From JABWCK01 sp043822385 (GTDB lineage Archaea; Micrarchaeota; Micrarchaeia; Norongarragalinales; Norongarragalinaceae): a stretch of 37,151 nt of DNA. The DNA lies in assembly GCA_043822385.1 (NCBI GenBank), contig JBDRBT010000008.1, positions 1 through 37,151 of the forward strand, read 5' to 3'. Under the pieces are notes generated by a model. The model did no database searches. It was not told the DNA's origin and saw only the letters and a program-made list of their open reading frames with translations. Positions 16,295 through 24,389 of this stretch are shown one piece after another. The translations under genes and the position numbers were made by a program. How positions within the stretch are numbered: the stretch's first letter is position 1; each line of letters begins with the position of its first letter.

Positions 16295-17596
16295 ATGACT
16301 ATAATAAAATTTTTAGGCGCAGCTAAAGAAGTAGGCAGAAGCGCTATAGAAGTAAAATCCAACAAAAACTACTTGCTTGACTGTGGAATAAAACTAAACA
16401 AAGGAAGCGAAGAATTCCCTTTGCTTGACGCTAAGGAAATACGCAAGCTAGATGACGTAATTATTACGCACGCTCACTTAGATCACTCGGGTTATGCGCC
16501 CGCGTTATACAAACACGGTTACCAAAAAAAAGTAAGCATGACTAAGCCGACTCGCGACTTAATTCAACTCTTATTATCAGATTACTTGAGAATAAACCGA
16601 GATAGAAACAAAGCGTACACGCAGAAAGACTTAGACAAGCTCTTGACTAACATAAGCATTAAGGAATACGGCAACAACAAGGATTACTCTCTGCACGACG
16701 CGGGACACATTCTCGGTTCAGCAATGGTTTTACTGAAAAACGAGAAGATTCTTTACACTGGAGACTTCAATAACCGCTCTACTAGATTGCTTGAAGGCGC
16801 TGAACAAGGAATAAGCGCTGAAACACTAATTATTGAAAGCACTTACGGAGCAAAAACCGACCACCACGTGCCAATTAAAGAATTAAGCAACACGTTCATC
16901 AAGAGTATTGCAACCACGTTACGCCACGGAGGTAAAGTCATTATACCAACCTTCGCTATAGGCCGCGGACAAGAAATATTGTTTACTCTAGAAAACTACT
17001 TGCGCACCAAGCAGTTAGAAAACGTTCCAGTTTTCTTGGATGGAATGGTAATAAAATGCTTGAAAATCTACAGACACAACGCGATTTACTTGAAAGACGA
17101 AGTAAAACACCGCATACTAACTTCAGATGACGACCCGTTCAAAAGCGATTATTACACTATACCGCAAAAAAAAGACAGGAGTGACGTGTTCGAAAGCGGG
17201 CCGTGCATCATCGTCTCGACGTCAGGAATGCTTAACGGCGGACCAGTTTTAGAATACTTAAAGAAACTAGGCTCAAACAAGAAAAACAAGTTAATTCTAG
17301 TTGGATTCCAAGCAGAAGGAACTAACGGGAGAGCAATACTAGAAGGCGCGAAGGAAATCAATATTCGCGGCGAAAAATACGAGTTAAACTTGCAAGTAGA
17401 ACAAAACTCATTTTCAGGACACGCTGACTACCAGGGACTAAACGCGTTCGTTAAAGGCATTAAGGGATTAAAACGCGTTTTCATTGTTCACGGAGAAAAA
17501 GAAAAAACAAGCGAATTTGCTGAAGGACTCAGAGAAAAAAACAAGAAACTCGACGTTATAGTTCCAGATTTAGGGGAAGAATTCAAAGTATTGTAA
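16295..17596 (+). CDS. Metallo-beta-lactamase/beta-CASP ribonuclease (archaeal CPSF2-like)
   Basis: An RNA endonuclease or exonuclease related to the eukaryotic cleavage and polyadenylation factor CPSF73, involved in RNA 3'-end formation and turnover. The 433 residues lack the N-terminal KH domains of aCPSF1 and match the shorter aCPSF2 type. Metal-binding motif HAHLDHSG is near residue 58, LHDAGHILGSAM near 132, LYTGDF near 150, the beta-CASP motif B region VSTSGMLNGGP near 308 and the final SFSGHADYQGL and VHGEKE. It could function as a 5'-3' exonuclease like archaeal RNase J, but the HAHLDH motif favours the CPSF branch. Confidence 0.92.
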   Translation: MTIIKFLGAAKEVGRSAIEVKSNKNYLLDCGIKLNKGSEEFPLLDAKEIRKLDDVIITHAHLDHSGYAPALYKHGYQKKVSMTKPTRDLIQLLLSDYLRINRDRNKAYTQKDLDKLLTNISIKEYGNNKDYSLHDAGHILGSAMVLLKNEKILYTGDFNNRSTRLLEGAEQGISAETLIIESTYGAKTDHHVPIKELSNTFIKSIATTLRHGGKVIIPTFAIGRGQEILFTLENYLRTKQLENVPVFLDGMVIKCLKIYRHNAIYLKDEVKHRILTSDDDPFKSDYYTIPQKKDRSDVFESGPCIIVSTSGMLNGGPVLEYLKKLGSNKKNKLILVGFQAEGTNGRAILEGAKEINIRGEKYELNLQVEQNSFSGHADYQGLNAFVKGIKGLKRVFIVHGEKEKTSEFAEGLREKNKKLDVIVPDLGEEFKVL

Positions 17597-17598
17597 AT

Positions 17599-17844
17599 TC
17601 AAACAGTTTTGTCAAAACCAGCCTTCGCTTTCAAAGTGAGTTGCCACAACTGCCACTTCTTTCCCTTGCGCTCAACGTAACCGTTTTTCTCTAAAAACAG
17701 CATTACTTTCAAAATAAACTCGTTATCGCGCACTAATTCAACAGCAATAGCGCGAGTAGAAAACGGTTTCGGGTGACGCTCGTACAAAAAACCCAGAACC
17801 CCTTCAGCTATTTTTTGAAACGATTTTTTAGAAATCCTAGACAT
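17599..17844 (-). CDS. Small winged-helix DNA-binding protein
   Basis: An 81-residue basic protein. The pattern KIAEGVLGFLYERHPKPFST, then AIAVELVRDNEFILKVMLFL, then GYVERKGKKWQLW fits a winged helix-turn-helix: three helices and a beta-wing. It is probably a transcription factor or nucleic acid-binding protein of unknown target. It converges on the CPSF-like gene with 2 bases between stops. Confidence 0.7.
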   Translation of the reverse strand: MSRISKKSFQKIAEGVLGFLYERHPKPFSTRAIAVELVRDNEFILKVMLFLEKNGYVERKGKKWQLWQLTLKAKAGFDKTV

Positions 17845-17931
17845 TTACAGAAAGAAGGGGAAAAATCTTTTTAAAAACAGCGGTTTAACGCAGCGGAAAG
17901 AGTTTATTGTTTTAAAGACAATAAAAGTACC

Positions 17932-19350
17932 ATGGATTATCAAACCAGCTTGAATGCACCGAGAGTAAACGACTTCAAGGGATTTCAAGAAAAAGCGAGG
18001 GAAATAGGGGATAAAATACTAGAATTAGAAGATCCTTTGATAATTCACCATTACGATTGCGATGGCTTAGCTTCAGGCGGATTAGTTTGCTTAGGAAGAA
18101 GGATAGTTGGAAAGCAGTTTAAGCGCTTGGCCGTCAAAAACGTGCGGGACGAGCAAATAGCCTTGCTTCCGGAAAGCAAAGCGTATGTTTTCGTTGACTT
18201 GGGAAGCAGTTACGCGAAAGCATTGCGAACTGGTTTGAAGGGCGAAATTATTGTTATAGACCACCACCCCCCAGTCAAAGAAGAAGGCGTAGAACAATTA
18301 AACCCGCATTTTTACGGAATTGACGGTAGTACGGATTGCAGTGCGTCTACAGCAGCAGCATTCTGCTTCAAACACTTGAATAACGAAAAAATATATCAAC
18401 TAGGAATAGTTGGAGCAGTAGGCGACATGCAAGACTCGAGGCAAGAAGGCTTTGTTGGATTAAACAAATTACTAGCGAATGAAGCTGAAGAAAAAGGTAA
18501 AGTTCTAATAAAAAAAGATTTGCGCTTGTTTGGTAAAATTTCTCGCCCCTTAACTCAATTCCTGACTTTCTGCACTGAACCCATACTACCTGGATTAACT
18601 GGGAAAGCAAAAAAATGCGCGGCTTTTCTTGAAAACAACAATATTCCATTAAAAAAAGACGAGAAATGGCTTACGTACTACGATTTAGAAGAAGAAGACA
18701 AGAAAACCTTCGTGAGCGCACTAATTAATTACGCTTTAGAAAAAAAAGTTCCCGAAAAACTAGTAAAACAAATGGTGGGTTTTGTTTATTATTTTCCATG
18801 GGAGGAAGCTAGAATACTCAAGGAAGCAAGTGAATTCTCTACGCTCTTGAATGCTTGCGGCAGGCACGGGAAAGACGAAGCGGGAATAAATGCTTGCTTG
18901 CATGAAGGCGAATTAAAAGACGCGGAAGCAACGTTGTTGATTCACCGCAAACAAATAAGCATGGGTTTGAGTTTTGCTCAAGACAATACAATGGATTTAG
19001 GCGCGTTTTACTTTTTAGACGCTAGAAACTCAATTAACGACACGGTTATCGGGAGTATCGCTGGCGCATTCCTTGGTTCAGGCGCAGTAACTGCAAACAA
19101 ACCAATAATTGCTTTTTCTTTTGACGAGGAAGGCAATACTAAAGCATCATCCAGAGGTAATTCAGAGTTAGTAAGCAAGGGATTAGATTTAGGTAAAGTA
19201 ATGAATATTGCAGGCAGTAGCGTAAACGGCATTGGCGGGGGACACAAGCCAGCTGCTGGTTGCGTGTTCAAAACTAGTAAAGAAAATGATGAAGCGTTCT
19301 TGAAGAAAGCCAGGGAAGAAATTAAGACTCAATTAAACTCGAGCAGCTAA
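17932..19350 (+). CDS. DHH/DHHA1 phosphoesterase, RecJ/GAN-like nuclease
   Basis: A 472-residue protein of the archaeal RecJ/Cdc45 group, single-stranded nucleic acid exonucleases that join the replisome (GAN) or act in repair. DHH motifs: IHHYDCDGLASGG near residue 40, VFVDLGSS, IVIDHHPPV near 110 and VGAVGDMQDSR near 162. The DHHA1 substrate-binding motif GIGGGHKPAAGCVF is near residue 440. All metal ligands appear intact, so it should be an active nuclease. The start ATG at 17932 follows a TATA-like TTTTTAAAAAC at 17868-17878. The last 18 bases overlap the histone gene tail to tail. Confidence 0.9.
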   Translation: MDYQTSLNAPRVNDFKGFQEKAREIGDKILELEDPLIIHHYDCDGLASGGLVCLGRRIVGKQFKRLAVKNVRDEQIALLPESKAYVFVDLGSSYAKALRTGLKGEIIVIDHHPPVKEEGVEQLNPHFYGIDGSTDCSASTAAAFCFKHLNNEKIYQLGIVGAVGDMQDSRQEGFVGLNKLLANEAEEKGKVLIKKDLRLFGKISRPLTQFLTFCTEPILPGLTGKAKKCAAFLENNNIPLKKDEKWLTYYDLEEEDKKTFVSALINYALEKKVPEKLVKQMVGFVYYFPWEEARILKEASEFSTLLNACGRHGKDEAGINACLHEGELKDAEATLLIHRKQISMGLSFAQDNTMDLGAFYFLDARNSINDTVIGSIAGAFLGSGAVTANKPIIAFSFDEEGNTKASSRGNSELVSKGLDLGKVMNIAGSSVNGIGGGHKPAAGCVFKTSKENDEAFLKKAREEIKTQLNSSS

Positions 19351-19542
19351 GTAAATGTCTTCCTTAGTTATTTTACTTCGCCCAGCATGAACTGCTAGAG
19401 TTTTAGCTCTTTCAACTATGCTATCAGCCTCGTCTTCCAGCAAGTCAAGTAGTTTCTTGCTTGCAGACTCGTCCACTCTTTCTGCGCCAGCACTCCTAAT
19501 CAAGTCATCCATTTCAAATAAGGAAAACGTTTTCGAAACCAA
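19333..19542 (-). CDS. Archaeal histone
   Basis: A 69-residue histone-fold protein that wraps DNA as dimers or longer stacks. The fold is complete: SLFEMDDLIRSAGAERVDES covers helix 1 and loop 1, a long acidic helix 2 follows, and KTLAVHAGRSKITKEDIYLA covers loop 2 and helix 3. The conserved AGAERV and HAGR-x-x-I motifs are both present. No ATG gives a full N-terminus; a TTG at 19542 is preceded by GGTGG with 6 bases spacing, so it is the likely start. The overlap with the RecJ-like gene on the other strand is unusual but consistent with dense packing. Confidence 0.92.
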   Translation of the reverse strand: MVSKTFSLFEMDDLIRSAGAERVDESASKKLLDLLEDEADSIVERAKTLAVHAGRSKITKEDIYLAARV

Positions 19543-19568
19543 ATTAAACCACCCACCCGAAAAAAAAT

Positions 19569-19694
19569 TTACTGTGAAAGAGAATGCATTAATCCATCCA
19601 CCCGAATTACTGCTTGTCCGCCGTAAACTGCGAATTTATAAGAACTTTTTTTGCCACTTAATTCTCGCATTACTTCACTCACTGTTTTTTCCAC
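19569..19694 (-). CDS. 41-aa small protein between AAA+ ATPase and histone genes
   Basis: A short open frame that starts with GTG at 19694 and ends with TAA at 19569-19571. It reads VEKTVSEVMRELSGKK and later YKFAVYGGQAVIRVDG, i.e. one helix followed by strand-turn-strand. Support comes from GAGGTGG, a strong ribosome binding site with 6-base spacing, located right after the stop of the ATPase gene, and from its position within a same-strand run of genes (ATPase, this, histone). Function unknown. Confidence 0.55.
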   Translation of the reverse strand: MEKTVSEVMRELSGKKSSYKFAVYGGQAVIRVDGLMHSLSQ

Positions 19695-19705
19695 CAGCAA
19701 CCACC

Positions 19706-20866
19706 TCAATGCATCGTAAACAAGTTTTTTATTTTTGGAGTAAGAAAGTAAACATTCTTCTTTCGCGCACCCACTGAAACAGACTTTACTTTAACCAAAG
19801 GGAAAGGCACGCTTGGTTTTCTCTTGCGTTCAGCTGCATCTTCACCTCGCAATTGGTATAATGCGTTGAAAGCGGTGTTTTCAGTAAAACCAGTTTTAGC
19901 CTTGATTTCGGATAAAGCGCATTCGCCTCCAAGTAATAACTCAAAAATTTGTTGTTGTGAGGGAGAAAGCATGGGCCACCACTCTGCATTAGCGCGCGAA
20001 ATTTTTTGTTCGTGAGAGTATTTCACTGCAGATTGAATAATTGGGTCGTCCGAATACTCGTATTTAGCGTGTTGTTTCTCACCTAAAGCCATGCTTGCTA
20101 GAAAAGAATTCAATTCGTCAAAAACGTAGCGAGGCGAAAGAAGATTTTGCCCCACTAATTCTTCCTCTAAAAACGCTTTAGAAAAAGGCTTTAGTTCAGA
20201 GCCTCCGACCGCCTTGATTCTGTGTGTTATTATTTCAGTCATTTCATCGGTAGTGAAGCCAGTTCTAGAGAAAATGTTGTTTTCACCAACTAATTGAATT
20301 AAGGAATCAGGAAAGCCATCCCTACCTAAAGCAGAAATAACTAAACGCAAGTTAGGCACGTCATCAAGCAAATACTTGAATTCCATGTACATATCCTGAT
20401 TTTTTTCTAAATGCGCTTCGTCAATAAAGAAAACAATTTTTTTGCCTATTGACTTGAGTTTGTTAATTAATTTTTCTCGGCTTATTTCTTTTTTAACGGG
20501 TTTTTTTCCAAGGGCACGCATTATTCCTTCTAAAATCCCGTCATTGCTTTCAAAAAAACCAGTTTCTCTAGCTAGTTCGTCAATAGATTGAGGCGGTTCC
20601 TTGAAAATAATTGATTTAAACTCTTCTTCAGGTAAGGAATAAAAAATAAAATACATCGCGCTCGTCTTGCCAACGCCTTTAGGCCCAATAAGCATGCACG
20701 CTTTAGCATCAAAAGCTAGTTTCTTAAGTAGTTCTTTAGCTTCCAACTGATAATAATACTTCAAAAAAGTTTCTTTATCCTCTATGCGCAAGTCCTTAAC
20801 GAATGGATTTTCACTCCAATCTAACTTCTGCAAGAGTTTTTCTTTTGCTTGAAACACAGAATCCAT
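19706..20866 (-). CDS. AAA+ family ATPase with C-terminal winged helix
   Basis: A 386-residue P-loop ATPase. Walker A is GPKGVGKTS near residue 68, Walker B is IVFFIDEAH near 146, with a sensor-like VISALGRDG near 179, an IITHRIKAVGG helix typical of AAA+ lids, and an arginine in LLSPRYVF that could be sensor 2. The last 100 residues read as a winged helix-turn-helix (QQQIFELLLGGECALSEIKA). This layout, ATPase plus DNA-binding winged helix, is that of Orc1/Cdc6 initiators, but canonical Orc motifs are not convincing, so it could equally be a general archaeal ATPase. It lies beside a phased repeat array. Confidence 0.8.
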   Translation of the reverse strand: MDSVFQAKEKLLQKLDWSENPFVKDLRIEDKETFLKYYYQLEAKELLKKLAFDAKACMLIGPKGVGKTSAMYFIFYSLPEEEFKSIIFKEPPQSIDELARETGFFESNDGILEGIMRALGKKPVKKEISREKLINKLKSIGKKIVFFIDEAHLEKNQDMYMEFKYLLDDVPNLRLVISALGRDGFPDSLIQLVGENNIFSRTGFTTDEMTEIITHRIKAVGGSELKPFSKAFLEEELVGQNLLSPRYVFDELNSFLASMALGEKQHAKYEYSDDPIIQSAVKYSHEQKISRANAEWWPMLSPSQQQIFELLLGGECALSEIKAKTGFTENTAFNALYQLRGEDAAERKRKPSVPFPLVKVKSVSVGARKKNVYFLTPKIKNLFTMH

Positions 20867-21067
20867 AAAAACAACCTATACAAGGCTTATTTCTAACGAA
20901 AGAGGTATATAAAAGGCTTTCGAGGCTCTTACAAACAACCTCAACACAAAGTAAGCGCCATATACAAGAGGTGTAAGAAGCATATAAGAGGCAGGTAAAA
21001 GGGGCGTAAAAGGCTTGGTAAAAGGGTTGAAAAATACAATTATTAAGTTCAAAAAAAATATTTTTTA
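20867..21067. other. Divergent intergenic region, candidate replication origin or control region
   Basis: This 201-base gap is among the longest gene-free stretches of the window. It is AT-rich at its right end (21031-21066, with A8 and T6 runs). It holds the phased repeats, a pair of ACAACCT-x-x-ACA elements (about 20874 and 20936), a TATA-like TTTTATATACC on the lower strand for the ATPase gene (20905-20914) and an AT-rich promoter before nreA. Origin identity is an inference from the neighbouring AAA+ gene and the apparent strand-composition switch. Confidence 0.4.
20964..21025 (+). repeat. Phased array of 8-bp purine-rich repeats
   Basis: Six related 8-base units occur one helical turn apart: ACAAGAGG at 20964, GTAAGAAG at 20973, ATAAGAGG at 20984, then GTAAAAGG at 20995, 21006 and 21018. 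Steps are 9, 11, 11, 11 and 12 bases. A further ATAAAAGG lies at 20909. The array occupies the space between the divergent AAA+ ATPase and nreA genes. Its phasing suggests side-by-side binding of a protein on one face of DNA, as in iterons or operator arrays. Confidence 0.65.
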
Positions 21068-22210
21068 ATGAACGCGGATTGGAATGGAGACTTAATTCCA
21101 TTCAAGTGGGTTAAGTCAAAAAAATTTGAAGTAAAAATTCCAAAGCTAGCAAAAATTATTTTCGGGCCAACCCCCCCTAACGCCTTCATCGGGGAATATG
21201 CATACCCGAACGTTTTCGTCGGGCCATTGGTTGGCGTAGACTCAAGCATTGATGCAAGGCTTTACGACTCGCCTAGTGACTGGTATGGGCTGAATTTTGA
21301 GAAAATTATAGAATTTAGGGCAAATTTAGCCCGCGGAATGAAACAAACTAATGTTCACAAGCAAAACACTCGTTTTTCAATGGATTTACAAGACGCAGTG
21401 ATGAGTAAAAAAACCATTGATTTAGAGGTTTCATTCAAAAAACTGCCTATATTTAATGTGTCTTTTTTCAATAAAAGCGCGCCAATGGGGCCTTCAGGCG
21501 AAGTAGAAAACATGGAATTAGCTGGAAATCCAGTTATTCCAAAGAAAATCGACGAATTATCGCACGAAGCAGTGACGGTGCGGGAAGCAATACCTGAATT
21601 AGTGCGGGATTTCGATTATTACTACTTGCAAAAAGTGTTTTCAGCAGGCATTTTAGGCAAAAAAAAGAAGTTTGTACCAACTAAATGGAGTATTACTGCA
21701 ATGGACAATATGCTAGCCAACCATTTTTTAGAGAAAATACGAAATTTTCCTGAAAACAACACTATACTCTTGTATTCCAACACGTACTTGTTCAATCATT
21801 TTGAAATAATCTTGTTGCCAGGAGCTTGGGAATACGAACAATTCGAGGCGTGGGAGGGCGCTAGAGAACACGCATTCGAGTACGAAGCGTTCGAAGGTAG
21901 AACTAAATACGCAGAGGAAGAAGGAGGCGGGTATTACGCTAGCCGTTACAGCGTGTGCAACGCATTAACAAAACAAGGCCGACAAGCTAGAGTGTGTGTT
22001 ATTCGTGAAATAAACAAGGACTACACTGTGCCAGTGGGAGTATGGGAAGTGCGAGAGAACGTGAAACACGCTTTCGAAAACCAGCCAACAAGGTTCAATA
22101 ACACTAAAGAATTATTCGAGGAATTGCAAAAAAGACTGAAAAACCCGTTAAGCCAGTACTTGAAGGACAGCCAAATATTCAGCCAAAAAAAATTGCAAGA
22201 ATACTTCTAA
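21068..22210 (+). CDS. nreA: NreA-type archaeal DNA repair protein with PCNA-binding tail
   Basis: A 380-residue protein of the archaeal Nre family, linked in haloarchaea to repair of crosslinked or alkylated DNA. Recognisable stretches include IIFGPTPPNAFIGEYAYPNV near the start, VGPLVGVDSS, DSPSDWYGL, the FEIILLPGAWEYEQFEAWEG block and a conserved GGGYYASRYSV segment. The protein ends QKKLQEYF, which fits a PIP box (Q-x-x-hydrophobic-x-x-aromatic-aromatic), so it should dock on the sliding clamp PCNA. The N-terminal zinc motif seen in some relatives is absent. Its stop overlaps the dtdA stop by 4 bases. Confidence 0.88.
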   Translation: MNADWNGDLIPFKWVKSKKFEVKIPKLAKIIFGPTPPNAFIGEYAYPNVFVGPLVGVDSSIDARLYDSPSDWYGLNFEKIIEFRANLARGMKQTNVHKQNTRFSMDLQDAVMSKKTIDLEVSFKKLPIFNVSFFNKSAPMGPSGEVENMELAGNPVIPKKIDELSHEAVTVREAIPELVRDFDYYYLQKVFSAGILGKKKKFVPTKWSITAMDNMLANHFLEKIRNFPENNTILLYSNTYLFNHFEIILLPGAWEYEQFEAWEGAREHAFEYEAFEGRTKYAEEEGGGYYASRYSVCNALTKQGRQARVCVIREINKDYTVPVGVWEVRENVKHAFENQPTRFNNTKELFEELQKRLKNPLSQYLKDSQIFSQKKLQEYF

Positions 22211-22932
22211 ACAAACTCGTAATTCAAACTCGCTTTCTCGAGTAAAACTAATAGTTTTTTCCTAGCTTCAGACGCGCAGCCCTTCTTGTCGATAAACGCC
22301 TTGTCCACGCGTTCAACGCTTTTTTCAATCATTTGACGCAACATTACTTCATCAAGGGAAGCAAGAGCGTGCTTCGGGCAAATAAACGAAAAAGGTTGTT
22401 TTAAAGCTAATTTCAAGAAAGCGCTGCAGTAATGAGTTCCGCCAAAACCAATTGCACTAGTTTCTGCAGGCAAATGCGTTTCAGCAACGTGAATGCACGC
22501 CTCGGTTAAGAACTCACACAACGCGCCATCACTCCATTCCTTAACCGTGGAGCCTAATTCAACGAACACGCAGGGTTTGTTTAGTGAAGTTGGCCCGTGG
22601 TGCGTGGCTTCCATGACTGAAGGCAACAAGTTTTGCTTTTGAAAGAAAGTAAAAGCGTTGCGTATGGCGGTTCCTGAAGAAAAAGCTAGGGCGCGCGGTT
22701 CACCCCCGTGCAAAGCGTCAGTAAAGTTTCCAGGAGCATGAGTAGTAAAGCAAGGCGAACTAGTAACACTCTTGTGAGTAGAACAAAACACGAGTAAATC
22801 CGTTTCTTGCGGAATGCTAGTCAAGTTTAGGGGCGAATCTTCAATTAAAACAACATTTGCTTTTTTTTCTTTAAGTAAAGAAAAGGTTTTAAGACCTAAT
22901 TCTTGTTTTTTCGAGCAAACAATCAACGGCAT
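22207..22932 (-). CDS. dtdA: D-aminoacyl-tRNA deacylase (DTD2, archaeal type)
   Basis: Removes D-amino acids (and related adducts) wrongly attached to tRNA. The 241 residues have the archaeal/plant DTD2 landmarks: STHKSVTSSPCFTTHAPGN near residue 51, MEATHHGPTSLNKPCVFVE near 105 and the GFGGTHYC motif near 162, with the likely metal-binding His residues. The start ATG at 22932 lies 36 bases from the E1 start on the opposite strand, so the two divergent promoters overlap. Confidence 0.93.
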   Translation of the reverse strand: MPLIVCSKKQELGLKTFSLLKEKKANVVLIEDSPLNLTSIPQETDLLVFCSTHKSVTSSPCFTTHAPGNFTDALHGGEPRALAFSSGTAIRNAFTFFQKQNLLPSVMEATHHGPTSLNKPCVFVELGSTVKEWSDGALCEFLTEACIHVAETHLPAETSAIGFGGTHYCSAFLKLALKQPFSFICPKHALASLDEVMLRQMIEKSVERVDKAFIDKKGCASEARKKLLVLLEKASLNYEFV

Positions 22933-22968
22933 AAAGACTTTATGCTTATTGAAACTAAAATACTAGCA

Positions 22969-23703
22969 ATGACGGATATTTTTGATAGGCAGAAACGAAT
23001 TTCTGGCTGGAGTCAAGCTGAAATTCAGAAACAACGCGTTTTAGTTGTTGGAGCTGGAGCTTTAGGTAATGAAGTAGTAAAACTCTTAGTTCAGTTGGGA
23101 GTAAGCGAAATAACTATTGTTGATTACGACGAAATAGCGGAAGTTAACTTGAATCGGTGCGTTTTCTTTACTCTCGAGGATGTGGGAAAAAAGAAAGCTA
23201 CAGTCTTAAAAGAGAAAGCTAAAGCATTAAACAATTCGTCTAAAATAAGCATTAAATTAAAGCGAATTGAAGAGTTGCCGGAAGAGTTTTTTGGCGGTTT
23301 CAGCGTTTGTTTTTCTTGTTTAGATAACTTGGCAGCTCGAATTCACTTAAACGCGCAGTGTTACGGTAAAACGCTATTAATAGATGGGGGGACTAACGCA
23401 TTCAACGGGAAAGTGCAAGTCGTAGACGCGGGAGCGTGTTTAGAGTGTTCGTTAACTAAGTCAGATTACAAGATTTTGTGGAAAAAGTATTCTTGCGTTG
23501 GAGAGGTTTTAGAGTTTTTAGACCCGAAAATGCCTGCGTTAGCTACAACCACAAGCATTATTGCGGGATTGCAAGTTAATGAATTCATTAAATTCGTGCA
23601 TGGTTTGAATTACTTGAAGAATGCATACTTGCTTTACAACGGCTTGAAAAACGAGTTTACTGTGTTTAAAGTAGAAAAACGCAAGACTTGCCCGCTGCAC
23701 TAA
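22969..23703 (+). CDS. E1-like ubiquitin-activating enzyme (ThiF/UBA fold)
   Basis: Would adenylate the C-terminal glycine of the ubiquitin-like protein and pass it to a cysteine. From the ATG at 22969 (an in-frame ATG at 22942 is possible) the protein has 244 residues. The nucleotide-binding loop VVGAGALGNE is at 27-35, VDYDEIAEVNLNR at 51-63 is the conserved E1 Asp-Asn-Leu-Asn-Arg motif, and CLDNLAARIHLN at 117-128 is the second adenylation motif. Zinc ligands are C157-x2-C160 and the last four residues CPLH (C241, H244), a Cys-His in place of the usual second Cys pair. Cys176 in KKYSCVGE lies where UBA3-type enzymes carry the catalytic Cys. It has no ubiquitin-fold domain or separate Cys domain, so it is the minimal archaeal type. 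Confidence 0.93.
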   Translation: MTDIFDRQKRISGWSQAEIQKQRVLVVGAGALGNEVVKLLVQLGVSEITIVDYDEIAEVNLNRCVFFTLEDVGKKKATVLKEKAKALNNSSKISIKLKRIEELPEEFFGGFSVCFSCLDNLAARIHLNAQCYGKTLLIDGGTNAFNGKVQVVDAGACLECSLTKSDYKILWKKYSCVGEVLEFLDPKMPALATTTSIIAGLQVNEFIKFVHGLNYLKNAYLLYNGLKNEFTVFKVEKRKTCPLH

Positions 23704-24389
23704 TCGAATACTCCTTTTAATCCGTGCAGAGTTTCTTCTGATTTCTTATCTAAAATTAATTCTAGTTTCCTGCCGCAACGAACGCAGCGGCCGTCCTGGT
23801 TTAATAACGCGTTATAACAATCAGTATGAAAACCCGCTCCACAAAAACAATGCCCGTACTTTGATTCAGATAAGTTTTTCACGTTAAGCTTGAAGGCGCC
23901 TTTACACAACTCGCATGCCTCCTTGCCTTGAGTCATTAAGGGCTTGCCGGAATTCAGTACTGATGACATATGTTGAGGGGAGGAAATAACTAAGACTTTT
24001 TCTTCACTCAAGGTTTTTTGCATTATTTTTTCTCGTGGAGCTCCTTCAGCTAGCAATTGGCCTAAGTCTAGTTCCTCTTTTTTTTCAGGTTCTTCAACAA
24101 ACACTGACGCGGGTAAAGGAAACTCAACGGTTTTTTCTTCAATAACGCGTTTTTTCTTTGGAGCGCGTTCTTTAAAGTAATCAAACGCTTTCACGCCTAG
24201 CTTCAAGTCTTGGTTTTCATTAGAGTAAACAAACAATTTGTTGCGCATTAGTGTCTTAACTCGCTTGTCAAACTCGGTTTCATCTAAAACCAGGGAATCC
24301 AGAATTGTTTTCTTTTTAGTTACCCCGCTTGAAACCAGGGTGTAAAGCTTTTTATCGAAGGCAGTCAACTTGAGGGTGTTTTTTTTCAT
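23700..24389 (-). CDS. RING-like zinc finger protein, candidate E3 ligase
   Basis: A 229-residue protein with three parts. Residues 1-75 look like a winged helix; 76-150 is a charged, probably flexible linker; 155-210 is a zinc-binding RING-like domain. Ligands visible are C159-x2-C162, C181-x-C183, H188-x2-C191 and C202-x2-C205, with a RING-H2-like CGAGFHTDC. Ala185 sits where RING-H2 proteins have the fourth ligand His, so Cys181 probably takes that role. This is comparable to the small RING protein of the Caldiarchaeum cluster. It converges on E1 with a 4-base overlap, and its ATG overlaps the JAMM stop by 4 bases, linking it to the lower-strand operon. Confidence 0.8.
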   Translation of the reverse strand: MKKNTLKLTAFDKKLYTLVSSGVTKKKTILDSLVLDETEFDKRVKTLMRNKLFVYSNENQDLKLGVKAFDYFKERAPKKKRVIEEKTVEFPLPASVFVEEPEKKEELDLGQLLAEGAPREKIMQKTLSEEKVLVISSPQHMSSVLNSGKPLMTQGKEACELCKGAFKLNVKNLSESKYGHCFCGAGFHTDCYNALLNQDGRCVRCGRKLELILDKKSEETLHGLKGVFD

